Shown here: piece after piece, positions 43,252 to 51,165 of the stretch
Numbering within the stretch: position 1 is the stretch's first letter
Layout of the letters: every line of letters starts with the position of its first letter
Assembly (NCBI GenBank): GCA_037349315.1
Contig: JBAIAC010000001.1
Location: forward strand, 31,744,001 to 31,808,000
Length of the DNA: 64,000 nt
Source: Chelydra serpentina
Lineage: Eukaryota > Chordata > Testudines > Chelydridae
Direction: 5' to 3'
Notes under the pieces: generated by a model
Told to the model about the DNA's origin: nothing
What the model saw: the letters and a program-made list of their open reading frames with translations, nothing else
Database searches by the model: none
Made by a program: the position numbers and the translations under genes

Positions 43252-45244
43252 ATGATGGAGTCCCAGAACCGAAGACGAGCTCCAGCATGGACCGAGCGTG
43301 AGGTACTCGATCTGATCGCTGTTTGGGGAGATGAAACCGTGCTAGCAGAGCTAGGGTCCAAAAGAAGAAACGCCAAGACATACGCCAAAGTCTCCAAGGG
43401 CATGCAGGACAGAGGCTACAACAGGGACGCGCAACAGTGCCGCGTGAAAATTAAGGAGCTCAGGCAAGCCTACCAAAAAACCAGAGATGCAAACAACCGC
43501 TCTGGGTCAGAGCCCCAGACATGCCGCTTCTATGATGAGCTGCATGCCATTCTAGGAGGTGCAGCCAGCACAGACCCTCCCATGTGGTTTGACTCCGTAT
43601 GTGGATCATCAGAACCCACAGAGGACCCTGATGATGATAATGATGCTGAAAACAGCACACAGACCCAGCAAGGAAGCGGAGAAGCCCTTTTCCCCGACAG
43701 CCAGGAACTCTTTGTCACCCTGGAGCCAGTACAGTTCGAACCCTCCCAAAGCGTGCTCGATGCAGGAGAAGGGACCTCTGGTGAGTGTACCTCTGTTTAA
43801 TTAATAAATGTTTTATAAGCAAGCGTGTTTAATGATTAATTCGTGGTCAGTACAGCCACAGCTACTCGAAAAGTCTGTTAACATGCTCGGGGATGGAGCA
43901 GAAATCCTCCGGGGACATCTCCAGGAAGATCTCCTGGATGTGCTCCCAAAGCCTGTGCATGAGGTTTCTGGGGAGGGCAGCCTTATCCTGTGCTCCGTGG
44001 TAACACACTCTACCACGCCAGGCAAGCAGCACGTAGTCTGGAATCAGTGCTTTGCAAAGCATGGCGGCGTACGGTCCCGGTTTTTGCTGGCATTCAAGCA
44101 ACATCCTTTCTTTATCTGTGTGTGTTATCCTCAGAAGAGTGATATCATTCATGGGAACCTGGTTGAAATAGGGGAATTTTAGTACGGTGGGAATCCAGAA
44201 GGGCTCCGTCCATGCTGGGCTGTTTACCTGTGGCTGAACGGAAATCTTCCCCGCTGGGACCCACGCGGTGGGGGGAGGGGGCATAGCGAACATTTTGCTT
44301 TGTTGTGTGTGTGTGTGTGTGGGGGGGGGGGGGTTGATTAGGTTCTCCCTGCATGTTAACCCGAAAACCGCCGCCCCACCTAACTTTTCAATTGCTAACC
44401 TGTTTGTTTTAAATTGCCAGCCCACGGGATGTTTGTTATGGGAAATGAGGGGGTTGCTGTTTGAAAACATTCCCGCCTGTTGTGAAGCTTAAAGAAGCCT
44501 ATAGAGTGTCTTACCATGGCTGTCTGCAAGCCGAATTCTGTTGCCCGCCGGACCTGCTTGTGTGATCTCTCACAGCAAACCGGCAGACCCTCAATATAAG
44601 AGGCCCAGTGCAACCTTGGACAAAATGCACATGTGATATGTAATGTTTTGTTCAAACAAAATGTGTCTTTTACATTTGTCTCCCGTTTGCTTCCTCCCAC
44701 AGCTACAAATGTTTCAACGCCACCCCTTTCATCACCATCCCAGAGGCTAGCGAAGATAAGAAGTAAAAAGAAAAGGAGTCGAGACGATATGTTCTCAGAA
44801 CTCATGGAATCCTCCCACTCTGAGGCTGCCCAGCAGAATGCGTGGAGGCAGACACAGTCTGAGTCCAGGAAGGCAGAATTTGATCGCGCGGACAAGTGGC
44901 GTGCTGAGGACAATGACTGGCGGGCTGAAGAGAGACAGCGGCGGGATGAAGAGAGTAGGTGGCGTCAGCGTGCAGAGAGAAGGCAGGATGCAATTCTGAG
45001 GCTACTGGAGGATCAAACGGAAATCCTCCGGCTTCTGGCTGAGGACAGGCGTAGGGTTCAGGAAAGGCCGCCTGAGCCCAGACCGCCGCTACAGCCCCTG
45101 TGTAACCAACAGCCCTCCTTCCCGAGTCCCATAACCTCATCCCCAAGACGCCCAAGAACGCGTTTGGGTGGCCTCCGTGCTCCCAGCCACTCAAGCCAAG
45201 AGAACAGTCCAAGCAAGAAAGGGCTGGCATTCAATAAGTTTTAA
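43252..45244 (+). CDS. Harbinger Myb/SANT-like DNA-binding protein (two exons)
   Basis: Exons 43252-43780 and 44703-45244 join in phase 1 (donor CTG|GTGAGT, acceptor CTCCCACAG|CTACA) to give 356 residues. The N-terminal third (about residues 11-98) is a Myb/SANT-like trihelix domain: tryptophans at 13 and 25 (APAWTEREV, LIAVWGDE), then CRVKIKELRQAYQKTRDAN and TCRFYDELHAIL. An acidic linker (TEDPDDDNDAEN) and, from exon 2, a basic patch (RSKKKRSRDD) follow. A long charged helix rich in R, E and W comes next, and the tail ends SFNKF-like (LAFNKF). In this superfamily the protein binds transposon ends and brings the transposase to the nucleus. ATG 43252 is followed directly by a second ATG; both have A at -3. 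The upstream in-frame ATG at 43225 is possible but less favoured. AATAAA lies at 45376. The frame is intact. Confidence 0.88.
43803..43808 (+). terminator. Intronic poly(A) signal (AATAAA)
   Basis: Lies three bases after an in-frame TAA (43798-43800) reached if the donor at 43781 is not used. Use of this signal would yield a 182-residue protein with the DNA-binding domain but without the C-terminal helix. Whether it is used is unknown. Confidence 0.4.
43862..44614 (-). CDS. Candidate third Harbinger gene, two antisense exons
   Basis: On the minus strand two open segments have matching splice signals: 44614-44515 (100 nt) and 44227-43862 (121 codons plus stop). The first is preceded by CATTTTGTCCAAG and ends ATG|GTAAGA. 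The second is preceded by TTCCGTTCAGCCACAG and starts GTAAACAGC. Both joins are in phase 0. The first carries words such as YIEGLPVCCERSHKQVRRAT. The second carries WTEPFWIPTVLKF, MNDITLLRITHTDKERMLL and LMHRLWEHIQEIF. The intervening intron contains the microsatellite, which would be non-coding. The first segment begins two bases into a codon, so an upstream exon is needed; I did not find it. I do not recognise the product. It could instead be a captured host fragment or chance. Confidence 0.35.
44306..44333 (+). repeat. (GT)n microsatellite followed by G run
   Basis: About eight GT units then a run of thirteen G. It lies in the intron and is likely unstable in length. Confidence 0.9.
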
Positions 45245-45375
45245 AGTGCTGTGTGTCCTTGTCCTTCCCTCATCCCCTCCTCCACCACCCATCCTGGTGC
45301 TTCCCTTCCTCCACCACCTATCCCGGGAGACTGTGTCAGTTACCACCATAGTCCCCCCTCTGTGTTTTACAAATT

Positions 45376-45381
45376 AATAAA
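45376..45381 (+). terminator. Poly(A) signal of the Myb-like gene
   Basis: AATAAA, about 130 bases after the stop codon of the plus-strand gene. Confidence 0.75.
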
Positions 45382-45409
45382 GAATGCATGATTTTTAAAC
45401 AAGAATTAC

Positions 45410-45415
45410 TTTATT
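45410..45415 (-). terminator. Poly(A) signal of the transposase gene
   Basis: TTTATT on the plus strand (AATAAA on minus), about 110 bases after the transposase stop. It lies 28 bases from the opposing signal at 45376-45381, so the two transcripts probably end in or just past each other. Confidence 0.75.
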
Positions 45416-45522
45416 TCCTCTGCAAGCGGTGATCGAGGGGGGGAGGGCAGGGCGGTTTGGGTAAAGGGAAGTAGAGCGAATGAAGGGGCGGGGCTTTTCA
45501 TTACTGGGGAAAAACAGAACTT

Positions 45523-46812
45523 TCACACAGCATCCTGGCCATTCATGAAACTTGTTTTCAAAGCTTCCCTGATGCGCAACGCACCCTGCTGTACTCTTGT
45601 AATAGCCCTGGTGTCTGGCTGCGCATAACCAGCGGCCAGGCGATTTGCCTCCACCTCCCACCCTGTCATAAACGTCTCCCCCTTACTCTCACAGATATTG
45701 TGGAGCGCACAGCAAGCAGTAATAATAATGGGAATATTGTTTTCGCTGAGATCTAACCTAGTTAATAAACTTCTCCAGCGAGCTTTTAAACGGCCAAATG
45801 CACACTCCACCACCATTCTGCACTTGCTCAGCCTATAGTTGAAATGGTCCTGACTACTGTCCAGGCTACCTGTGTATGGCTTCATGAGCCATGGCATTAA
45901 GGGGTAGGCTGGGTCCCCAAGGATAACTATGGGCATCTCAACATCCCCAACGGTTATTTTCTGGTCTGGGAAGAAAGTCCCTTTTTGCAGCAGCTGAAAC
46001 AGACCAGAGTTCCTGAAGATGCGAGCGTCATGTACCTTTCCCGGCCATCCCACGTTGATGTTGGTGAAACGCCCCTTGTGATCCACCAGTGCTTGCAGCA
46101 CTATTGAAAAGTAACCCTTTCGGTTTATGTACTCGCTGGCTTGGTGGTCCGGTGCCAAGATAGGGATATGGGTTCCGTCTATCGCCCCTCCACAGTTCGG
46201 GAAGCCCATTGCTGCAAAGCCATCCAGTATGAGCTGCACATTTCCCAGACTCACAACCCTTGGTACAAGCAGCTTGGTGATCGCCCTGGCTACTTGCATG
46301 ACAACAGCCCCCACTGTAGATTTTCCCACTCCGAATTGATTCGCGACTGACCGGTAGCTGTCTGGCGTTGCAAGCTTCCACAGGGCTATCGCCAGTCGCT
46401 TCTCTACTGTGAGGGCTGCTCTCATCTTGGTGTTCTGGCGCTTCAGGGCAGGGGAAAGCAACTCACAAAGTTCCATGAAAGTGCCCTTACGCATGCGAAA
46501 GTTTCGCAGCCACTGGGAATCATCCCAGACCTGCAGCACTATGTGGTCCCACCAGTCTGTGCTTGTTTCCCGGGCCCAGAATCGGCGTTCCACTGTATCA
46601 ACGAGCCCCATTACCACCATGATGTCCACCTTGCGGGGGGGCCTTTTGAGGTCTGTCTCCATGTCCTCATCACTCTCCTCAGGCTGATGCTGTCTCGTCC
46701 TCGCCTCCTGTTGCTCTAGCAGCTCCCGGTTCTCGGTCTCCATATACTCCTGGACAATGCGCGTGGTGTTCATAACGGCCATAACAGTTGCGGTGATCTG
46801 ATCGTGCTCCAT
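45523..46812 (-). CDS. PIF/Harbinger transposase (HARBI1-like nuclease)
   Basis: From ATG 46812 (A at -3, G at +4) the frame encodes 429 residues. An in-frame ATG at 46968 would add 52 residues of low-complexity, probably non-coding sequence. An acidic N-terminal region comes first, then a helix-turn-helix segment (YRSVANQFGVGKSTVGAVV, about residues 153-172), then the DDE_4-type nuclease. The putative metal-binding acids are D212 (GGAIDGTHIPI), D300 (ILGDPAYPL) and E336 (MVVECAFGRLKARW). D262 (VHDARIF) and a C-terminal HNIC motif are also present. All are intact and the length fits a full transposase. It is expected to cut at the TIRs with 3-bp TWA targets. It is convergent with the Myb-like gene. 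The domesticated vertebrate relative is HARBI1, but this copy sits between TIRs and is a transposon gene. Confidence 0.93.
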   Translation of the reverse strand: MEHDQITATVMAVMNTTRIVQEYMETENRELLEQQEARTRQHQPEESDEDMETDLKRPPRKVDIMVVMGLVDTVERRFWARETSTDWWDHIVLQVWDDSQWLRNFRMRKGTFMELCELLSPALKRQNTKMRAALTVEKRLAIALWKLATPDSYRSVANQFGVGKSTVGAVVMQVARAITKLLVPRVVSLGNVQLILDGFAAMGFPNCGGAIDGTHIPILAPDHQASEYINRKGYFSIVLQALVDHKGRFTNINVGWPGKVHDARIFRNSGLFQLLQKGTFFPDQKITVGDVEMPIVILGDPAYPLMPWLMKPYTGSLDSSQDHFNYRLSKCRMVVECAFGRLKARWRSLLTRLDLSENNIPIIITACCALHNICESKGETFMTGWEVEANRLAAGYAQPDTRAITRVQQGALRIREALKTSFMNGQDAV

Positions 46813-46970
46813 GCTTCCCCCGGTACGCTGTTTGCAGGACAGCAGAGTGGGAGCAGAAGCGGCGGGTGGATAACAATGGTGGCAGCAATATGGCGCCCGC
46901 ACGAAAAAAGGCGCGAAAGGATTTTTCGCTCCCCCCTCAGGTGCTTTCACGGAGGGAGGGGGGAGCAAGG

Positions 46971-47064
46971 GTTAGGCTCATTTCCTTCTAGCTGCAGATA
47001 GTACAATATGCCGTGAGCAGGGGTTAGGCTCCTTTCCTTCCAGCTGCAGATGGTACAATAAGCT
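46971..47064 (+). repeat. Two tandem copies of a 40-bp unit
   Basis: The units at 46971-47010 and 47023-47064 share GTTAGGCTC, TTTCCTTC and AGCTGCAGAT, then GTACAATA. They lie upstream of the transposase start (minus strand) and appear inverted at 47243-47282 and 47317-47354. Confidence 0.85.
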
Positions 47065-47069
47065 CTACT

Positions 47070-47146
47070 GACCCCCTCAAGGATTGAACTCGCAACCCCG
47101 GGTTTAGCGGGTCAACGCTCATACCGCTGAGCTATCCCTCTGCCCG
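47070..47146 (-). repeat. tRNA-like module 1 in the Harbinger element
   Basis: On the minus strand: GGGATAGCTCAGCGGTATGA (A box TAGCTCAGCGG), then GGTTGCGAGTTCAATCC (B box-like) and TTGAGGGGGTC. It is the tRNA-like head of the turtle Cry-type SINE without a CR1 tail. The anticodon arm does not fold well, so it is not a functional tRNA gene. It may still act as a Pol III promoter. Confidence 0.75.
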
Positions 47147-47242
47147 TGTTCCAGGCAGTGCTGAATCTCCCTTAAAGAAAACGTAAAAAAGCGCCCCCGG
47201 CCAGCCACACCAAAGGCCGCCGGCCAGGAGCACTGTAATGTC

Positions 47243-47354
47243 GAGCATATTGTACGATCTGCAGCTAGAAGGCAAGGAGCTTCTCCTGTATGGTCCCGCG
47301 ACCACAACCATTTATGGCATAGTGCACGATCTGCAGCTAGAAGGCAAGGAGCTT
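47243..47354 (-). repeat. Two inverted copies of the 40-bp unit
   Basis: Plus strand GATCTGCAGCTAGAAGG and GGCAAGGAGCTT occur at 47243-47282 and 47317-47354, about 75 bases apart. They are followed by TGGTCCCGCGAC and CAGTCCCGCGAC. They are inverted relative to 46971-47064 and bracket tRNA-like module 1. Confidence 0.85.
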
Positions 47355-47392
47355 ATGCTGTGCAGTCCCGCGACTACCAGCCTCAGGCGGAA

Positions 47393-47470
47393 TGGCCCCC
47401 TCAAGGATTGAACTCGCAACCCCGGGTTTAGCGGGCCAACGCTCAGAACGCTGAGCTATCCCTCTGCCCG
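47393..47470 (-). repeat. tRNA-like module 2 in the Harbinger element
   Basis: On the minus strand: GGGATAGCTCAGCGTTCTGA then GGTTGCGAGTTCAATCC and TTGAGGGGGCCA. It is nearly identical to module 1 and lies 250 bases further from the transposase. The two copies and the inverted 40-bp units suggest a duplicated block. Confidence 0.75.
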
Positions 47471-47915
47471 TATTATACCGTGACTGAATCTCCAGTAGAC
47501 CTAATGTGAAGGCGCACGCTGGAGATGTACGGTAATTGTGAGCTGAGCAGCCTTCTGTAGCCTTCTGTAGCAAACATGGAAAGCACGCAGACAAGGCGCG
47601 AAAAAGATTGCTTTCAAGGAGGGAGGGAGGGACGTTTGATGGCCTGATGACATGTACCCAGAACCACCAGCGACATTTTTTTCTGCCCCATCAGGCTTTG
47701 GGATCGCAACCCAGAATTCCAATGGGCGGCGGAGACTGCGGGAACTGTGGGATAGCTACCCGCAATGCAATGCTTCGAAGGTCGATTCTAATCTCGCAAC
47801 TGTGGACACAGACAATCGACCTCATGGTCTTACCGCTCTTTAGTGGGGACACACACAATCGATTCCATTAATTCGGGTTTTAATATATCGACTTCTATAA
47901 TTTCGACCTAGTTCT
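47471..47915. promoter_or_regulatory. Right subterminal region
   Basis: Contains a GC-rich part (ggcggcggagactgcggg) followed by TCGA-type words (ggtcgattcta, caatcgacctc, caatcgattcc, atatcgacttc, tttcgacct) spaced up to the right TIR. They mirror the left subterminal words and are candidate protein-binding sites for transposition. Confidence 0.45.
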
Positions 47916-47932
47916 GTAGTGTAGACGTACCC
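47916..47932 (-). repeat. Right terminal inverted repeat
   Basis: Inverted it reads GGGTACGTCTACACTAC, the form also found at the ends of the MITE 21123-21407. This end looks closest to the family's usual terminus. Confidence 0.9.
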
Positions 47933-48010
47933 TAAGTGTTCATACAATCAGGCCCTGATCTTGGTTGGGGCCTCTTGGTGCTACTATAGTACAAATACAT
48001 TTATGCATAC
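47933..48010 (+). repeat. SINE right part, continuing beyond Harbinger
   Basis: GTGTTCATACAATCAGGCCC, TGATCTTGGTTGGGGCCTC and GGTGCTACTATAGTACAAAT complete the SINE tail begun before 42872. Only TAA is duplicated at the junctions. Confidence 0.75.
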
Positions 48011-48642
48011 ACACCTCATTCCCCAGGAACAGGACAGACTGATGACAGGGAATTGCTCCCAGAGGATTAGAGATCAGAGTTTTGGCCCTTTGTCCTCTTG
48101 TTCAGGACTCTGCATCACACTTTAAGTCCTACAAACGGCAAGACCCAGAGAGCTGTGATATGCATCACCTTGCTGACCAGGGCAACTGGCCTAGGTATCT
48201 AGACACAATAGAGCAGCAAGCATGGCACAGATTTTACAATAGAGATGCTATTGGCAGATATGCAGCCCCTCTGCTTGTAGAATTACTGTTTAAGTGGAAC
48301 ACTGTTAATGAATAATCTAAAAACGTAAACAAGTCAGGAGGTTTTCCCCTTCTTTTAATAGCATTGAGTTTGTGTCTTTGTTTGAAGGGTGTTTTCATTT
48401 CTGTCTAATGTAAAGATGCTGCAGCTGTTAGGAGTAGCCCAGTGGAAGATTTCTTTCTTAATCCTCATGATACTTCAAGTGCTGGGATTAGCATACTATC
48501 TGCCTGTTGCTTGTCTTAATGTGCATACAGAGAGTCCCTATACAAATGTGAGAAAATTATCAAGCCAGACCTCCAGCTTCTGGAGGGCAATCTAACTCAC
48601 TAGTGTTCTGACTATCTATTGGACTCTGGCAGAGTGGTTTTA
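48011..48642. other. Unique sequence
   Basis: Short open frames at 48082-48315 and 48389-48595 without recognisable domains. Confidence 0.35.
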
Positions 48643-48650
48643 GCTTATCC

Positions 48651-48882
48651 TAGGGTGACCAGACATCCCGGGACCGTCCCGATTTTTGATCATTTGTCCT
48701 GCGTCCCGATCGATGGTCAGTCAGGACACCTTTTGTCCCGATTTCCGGTCTTCTTCCGTTTTTCCCTTTTTTTTTTTTTGCTCAACAACTTTGGGCGGTA
48801 GAGGCTCTTCCGTTTGTTTTTTTTGTTCAACAACTTCATGTGGGAAGTCCCAATTTTTGGGTCTTCTCATCTGGTCACCCTA
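48651..48882. mobile_element. hAT MITE with perfect 8-bp duplication
   Basis: The ends TAGGGTGACCAGACATCCCG and (inverted) TAGGGTGACCAGATGAGAAG enclose 232 bp. GCTTATCC occurs at 48643-48650 and 48883-48890. The interior has T-rich runs and two repeats of GTTCAACAACTT-type sequence. There is no coding capacity. Confidence 0.95.
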
Positions 48883-48890
48883 GCTTATCC

Positions 48891-49744
48891 TAAGAACCTA
48901 CGTGAATTAATATGTATATTTTGACCATGTTAAAGGCCTGTTTGTCTATATTAAATGCATATTTTGCCACCTATATTAGCTATACTAACAAATTGCCTCT
49001 CTCTGTTTAATTCATGAGTGGCTTGGAGAGGCTTCATGCAATTTAGCTGGGTGTGGGTCTCCACATGCTGGTGGCTGAGTGATCACAGTGCCTGAAAGGG
49101 TTTGCTGCTTGTCACTAGCATAGCATTGTGAGAGACAGCCCAGACTGGAGCATTAAGGGGTTACAGAGGTCTGATAGTTTCAGGTTGTACCCCAGGGATC
49201 CCATCACACCTGCACACCCCCACCCCGATTATCTGGGGGTATAGCTTTGGTTTATCTTGAAATTCAGAACAAAAAGGGATGGCACATTCATGAACAGTCA
49301 GCCAACTATTTTGTTATTCCTTCATTAATGTTCAAACCTCAGATTCCTCCCCCAGTATCTCCCCCGGTATCACAGATGAACTCTATGGTGAGTTCTGTAG
49401 TAATAATTAGCATACTATGCTGTATGTATTGAATATAACAGGGCACTACACTTGTATTCCCATTTTCCAGATATTGGCAACTGCATTTGACCCAGTTTTT
49501 TAATCAGCCACTCTTCTTGCTGTGTTTCTATACCAGGGCCCTCTGTGGGGGCAGAAGGATGGAAAATTCTCACAAGTGATGAAATATCACAGCTTTACCA
49601 TAAAAATATTGGGCAGAGATGGAGAGGCCTGGGGTGATGAATATGAAATACAGTCATTGGAAACTGTCACTTCACCCTGTGAAAATCCAGTGAGGTCAAA
49701 CCTGATGCACTAATCTAGTTTGACAAAGGTAACACAAAGGGAGG
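48891..49744. other. Unique sequence
   Basis: Nothing recognised. Confidence 0.35.
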
Positions 49745-49980
49745 AAGGCTGGTCTTCTAGTTAAGACACAAGACTAGAGATCTAGGTTCTATTCCCACCT
49801 CTACCACAGACTTGTTTTATGACCTTGGATAAGACATCTGAGTTCTCTGTGCCTCAGTTTTCTTATCTGTAAAATGCAGTAGCAATGACTATCTCTCAGG
49901 GCTTCTGTGAAGCCAAATTCATTAGTGTGTGTAAAGTGCTTTGAAATCTCCAGGTGGAAGGTGATTCAGGGCCCGATCAA
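49745..49980 (+). repeat. MIR-like SINE, near full length
   Basis: tRNA-like start (gttaagacacaagactagag, gatctaggttctattcc), CORE region (tgaccttggataagacatc, gtgcctcagttttcttatct, gtaaaatg) and 3' part (gtaaagtgctttgaaatc) in order. Confidence 0.75.
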
Positions 49981-50516
49981 GAGTCCCTTGAAGACAGTGG
50001 AAAGATTCCCATTGATTTCAGTGGGCTTTGGGGATCAGGCCCATAAAAGGTCAATGTATCATTAGATTATGGTATGGTGTCAATCCTGTCAAAAACCTGA
50101 ATACATTTTGCTTTCCAAATGAAAGGAAATGGTTATAGATGCAATGTGATTAGTCATGGAGCCCTCTTTATTAATGGAAGGTTGAACAGAAACCTACCTA
50201 GGGAAAAAAACACTAGGGGAAATCTGAGCAGGAAGGGATAATGCTTTGGTGAATTTGACCGTAGTTGCTCTTTAGAGTCTGAGAAGGCTGAGAAACTGGA
50301 GATCATAAAGTTTGCTTAAAGCAGACACTTCTGATAACAGGGAAAGTGGACTCTATATTGGCTGCCTGCCTAACACATCTAAGCTTAAGTAAAACAAGAG
50401 GGAGATTGGATTGCCATACAGAGTAAGCCCGTGCTGACAAGATGTTTTCTCTTGTGCTCTGCATTAAATGTAATACATTGAGCAAGTTTCTACTCTAAGT
50501 CACAACTAAAGCAGTG
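49981..50516. other. Unique spacer
   Basis: Nothing recognised. Confidence 0.3.
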
Positions 50517-50910
50517 CAGCAACCAAAAGTTCCATTTTGCCAGGAAGTACATAATTTTGACATTTGTTTTCATTCAAACTCAAAATGAAAACAAAGAATT
50601 TCAAAATTTCCCATGAAATGAAATTACGGGAAAAAAAACATTGGGGGTCCATCAAAATGTTTCATTATTATTTCGTGTAATATCAAATACATTTTGAAAC
50701 AAAGTTATTTCAAAATGAAAACTTGAACTGTTCCATTCCCATAATGTCAAAACAGAATGTTCCACCCTTATCAAAATGCTTTTTTCCCAATGTATCTGTA
50801 AGCAAACTTTCCTCAAACTAGATAATTCCCAGGGAAAGTTTTGGTTTTGACCAAATGGCATTTCCTGCTGGAAAAATGTCCTGTAGAAAACATTTCTTCC
50901 AGCCCTAGTT
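50517..50910. repeat. Old AT-rich dispersed repeat
   Basis: Words such as catgaaatgaaattac, tttcaaaatgaaaac and catttcttccagccctagtt. Similar AT-rich sequence surrounds 25140-25256 and 52370-52600. Probably one old, unclassified family. Confidence 0.4.
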
Positions 50911-51046
50911 ACGATTTTTAGTGCATCCAGTGAAATCAAAGGTTGTACAGAAGTAACTGAAATCAGAATCCGGGTCTTTGTTTATTTATTTATTTGCAGG
51001 GACAGCACAATGAGCCCATAGTTTGGAGCCTTCTTATTTGTATTAT

Positions 51047-51165
51047 GACTTCGAGTCATAGAGTTTAAAGCCAAAAGGGACCACCAGGTCACCTAGTCTG
51101 ACCTCCTGTATATCACAGGCCACCATCACCCAGCAGCAGCACCCTACAGCCAACTATTATTTGTC
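51047..51165 (-). mobile_element. CR1 3' end fragment
   Basis: The plus strand reads gagtcatagagtttaaagcc, gggaccaccaggtcac, ctagtctgacctcctgtat and atcacaggcca, the inverse of a CR1 subfamily terminus. Confidence 0.75.

Larger units (their letters stand above)
43781..44702 (+). other. Intron of the Myb-like gene
   Basis: 922 bases with GTGAGT donor and pyrimidine-rich CCTCCCACAG acceptor. It holds an early poly(A) signal (43803), a GT/G-run microsatellite (44306-44333) and, on the opposite strand, two exon-like segments of a candidate third gene. Confidence 0.8.
42873..47932. mobile_element. Complete PIF/Harbinger DNA transposon
   Basis: The left end GCCCTGGTCTACACTAC and the right end, inverted, GGGTACGTCTACACTAC share an 11-base perfect core. 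TAA lies at 42870-42872 and 47933-47935, the 3-bp duplication typical of this superfamily. Inside are an intact Myb/SANT-like DNA-binding protein gene (plus) and an intact HARBI1-type transposase (minus), arranged tail to tail, plus a candidate third gene. The two proteins are jointly needed for transposition in studied family members. CpG is abundant and both main frames are open, so the copy looks young and potentially autonomous. The flanking SINE resumes precisely on the far side. Confidence 0.95.

Noticed and set aside
43460..44025. Minus-strand frames opposite exon 1 of the Myb-like gene and just beyond it
   Set aside because: Those opposite exon 1 are shadows of the real coding exon. 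The frame at 43813-44025 differs from the reading frame of the candidate third gene and has no splice support.
44802..45230. 142-codon minus-strand frame opposite exon 2 of the Myb-like gene
   Set aside because: It mirrors the charged R/E-rich helix of the sense protein. I considered it as an upstream exon of the antisense candidate gene but found no phase-compatible donor I would trust.
46813..46968. Upstream extension of the transposase to ATG 46968
   Set aside because: The added 52 residues are proline/alanine/cysteine-rich with no family similarity. ATG 46812 has the better start context.
47070..47470. Functional tRNA genes
   Set aside because: A and B boxes are present but the anticodon arm does not pair properly and the 5' and 3' ends do not form a clean acceptor stem. 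They are SINE-head-like modules.
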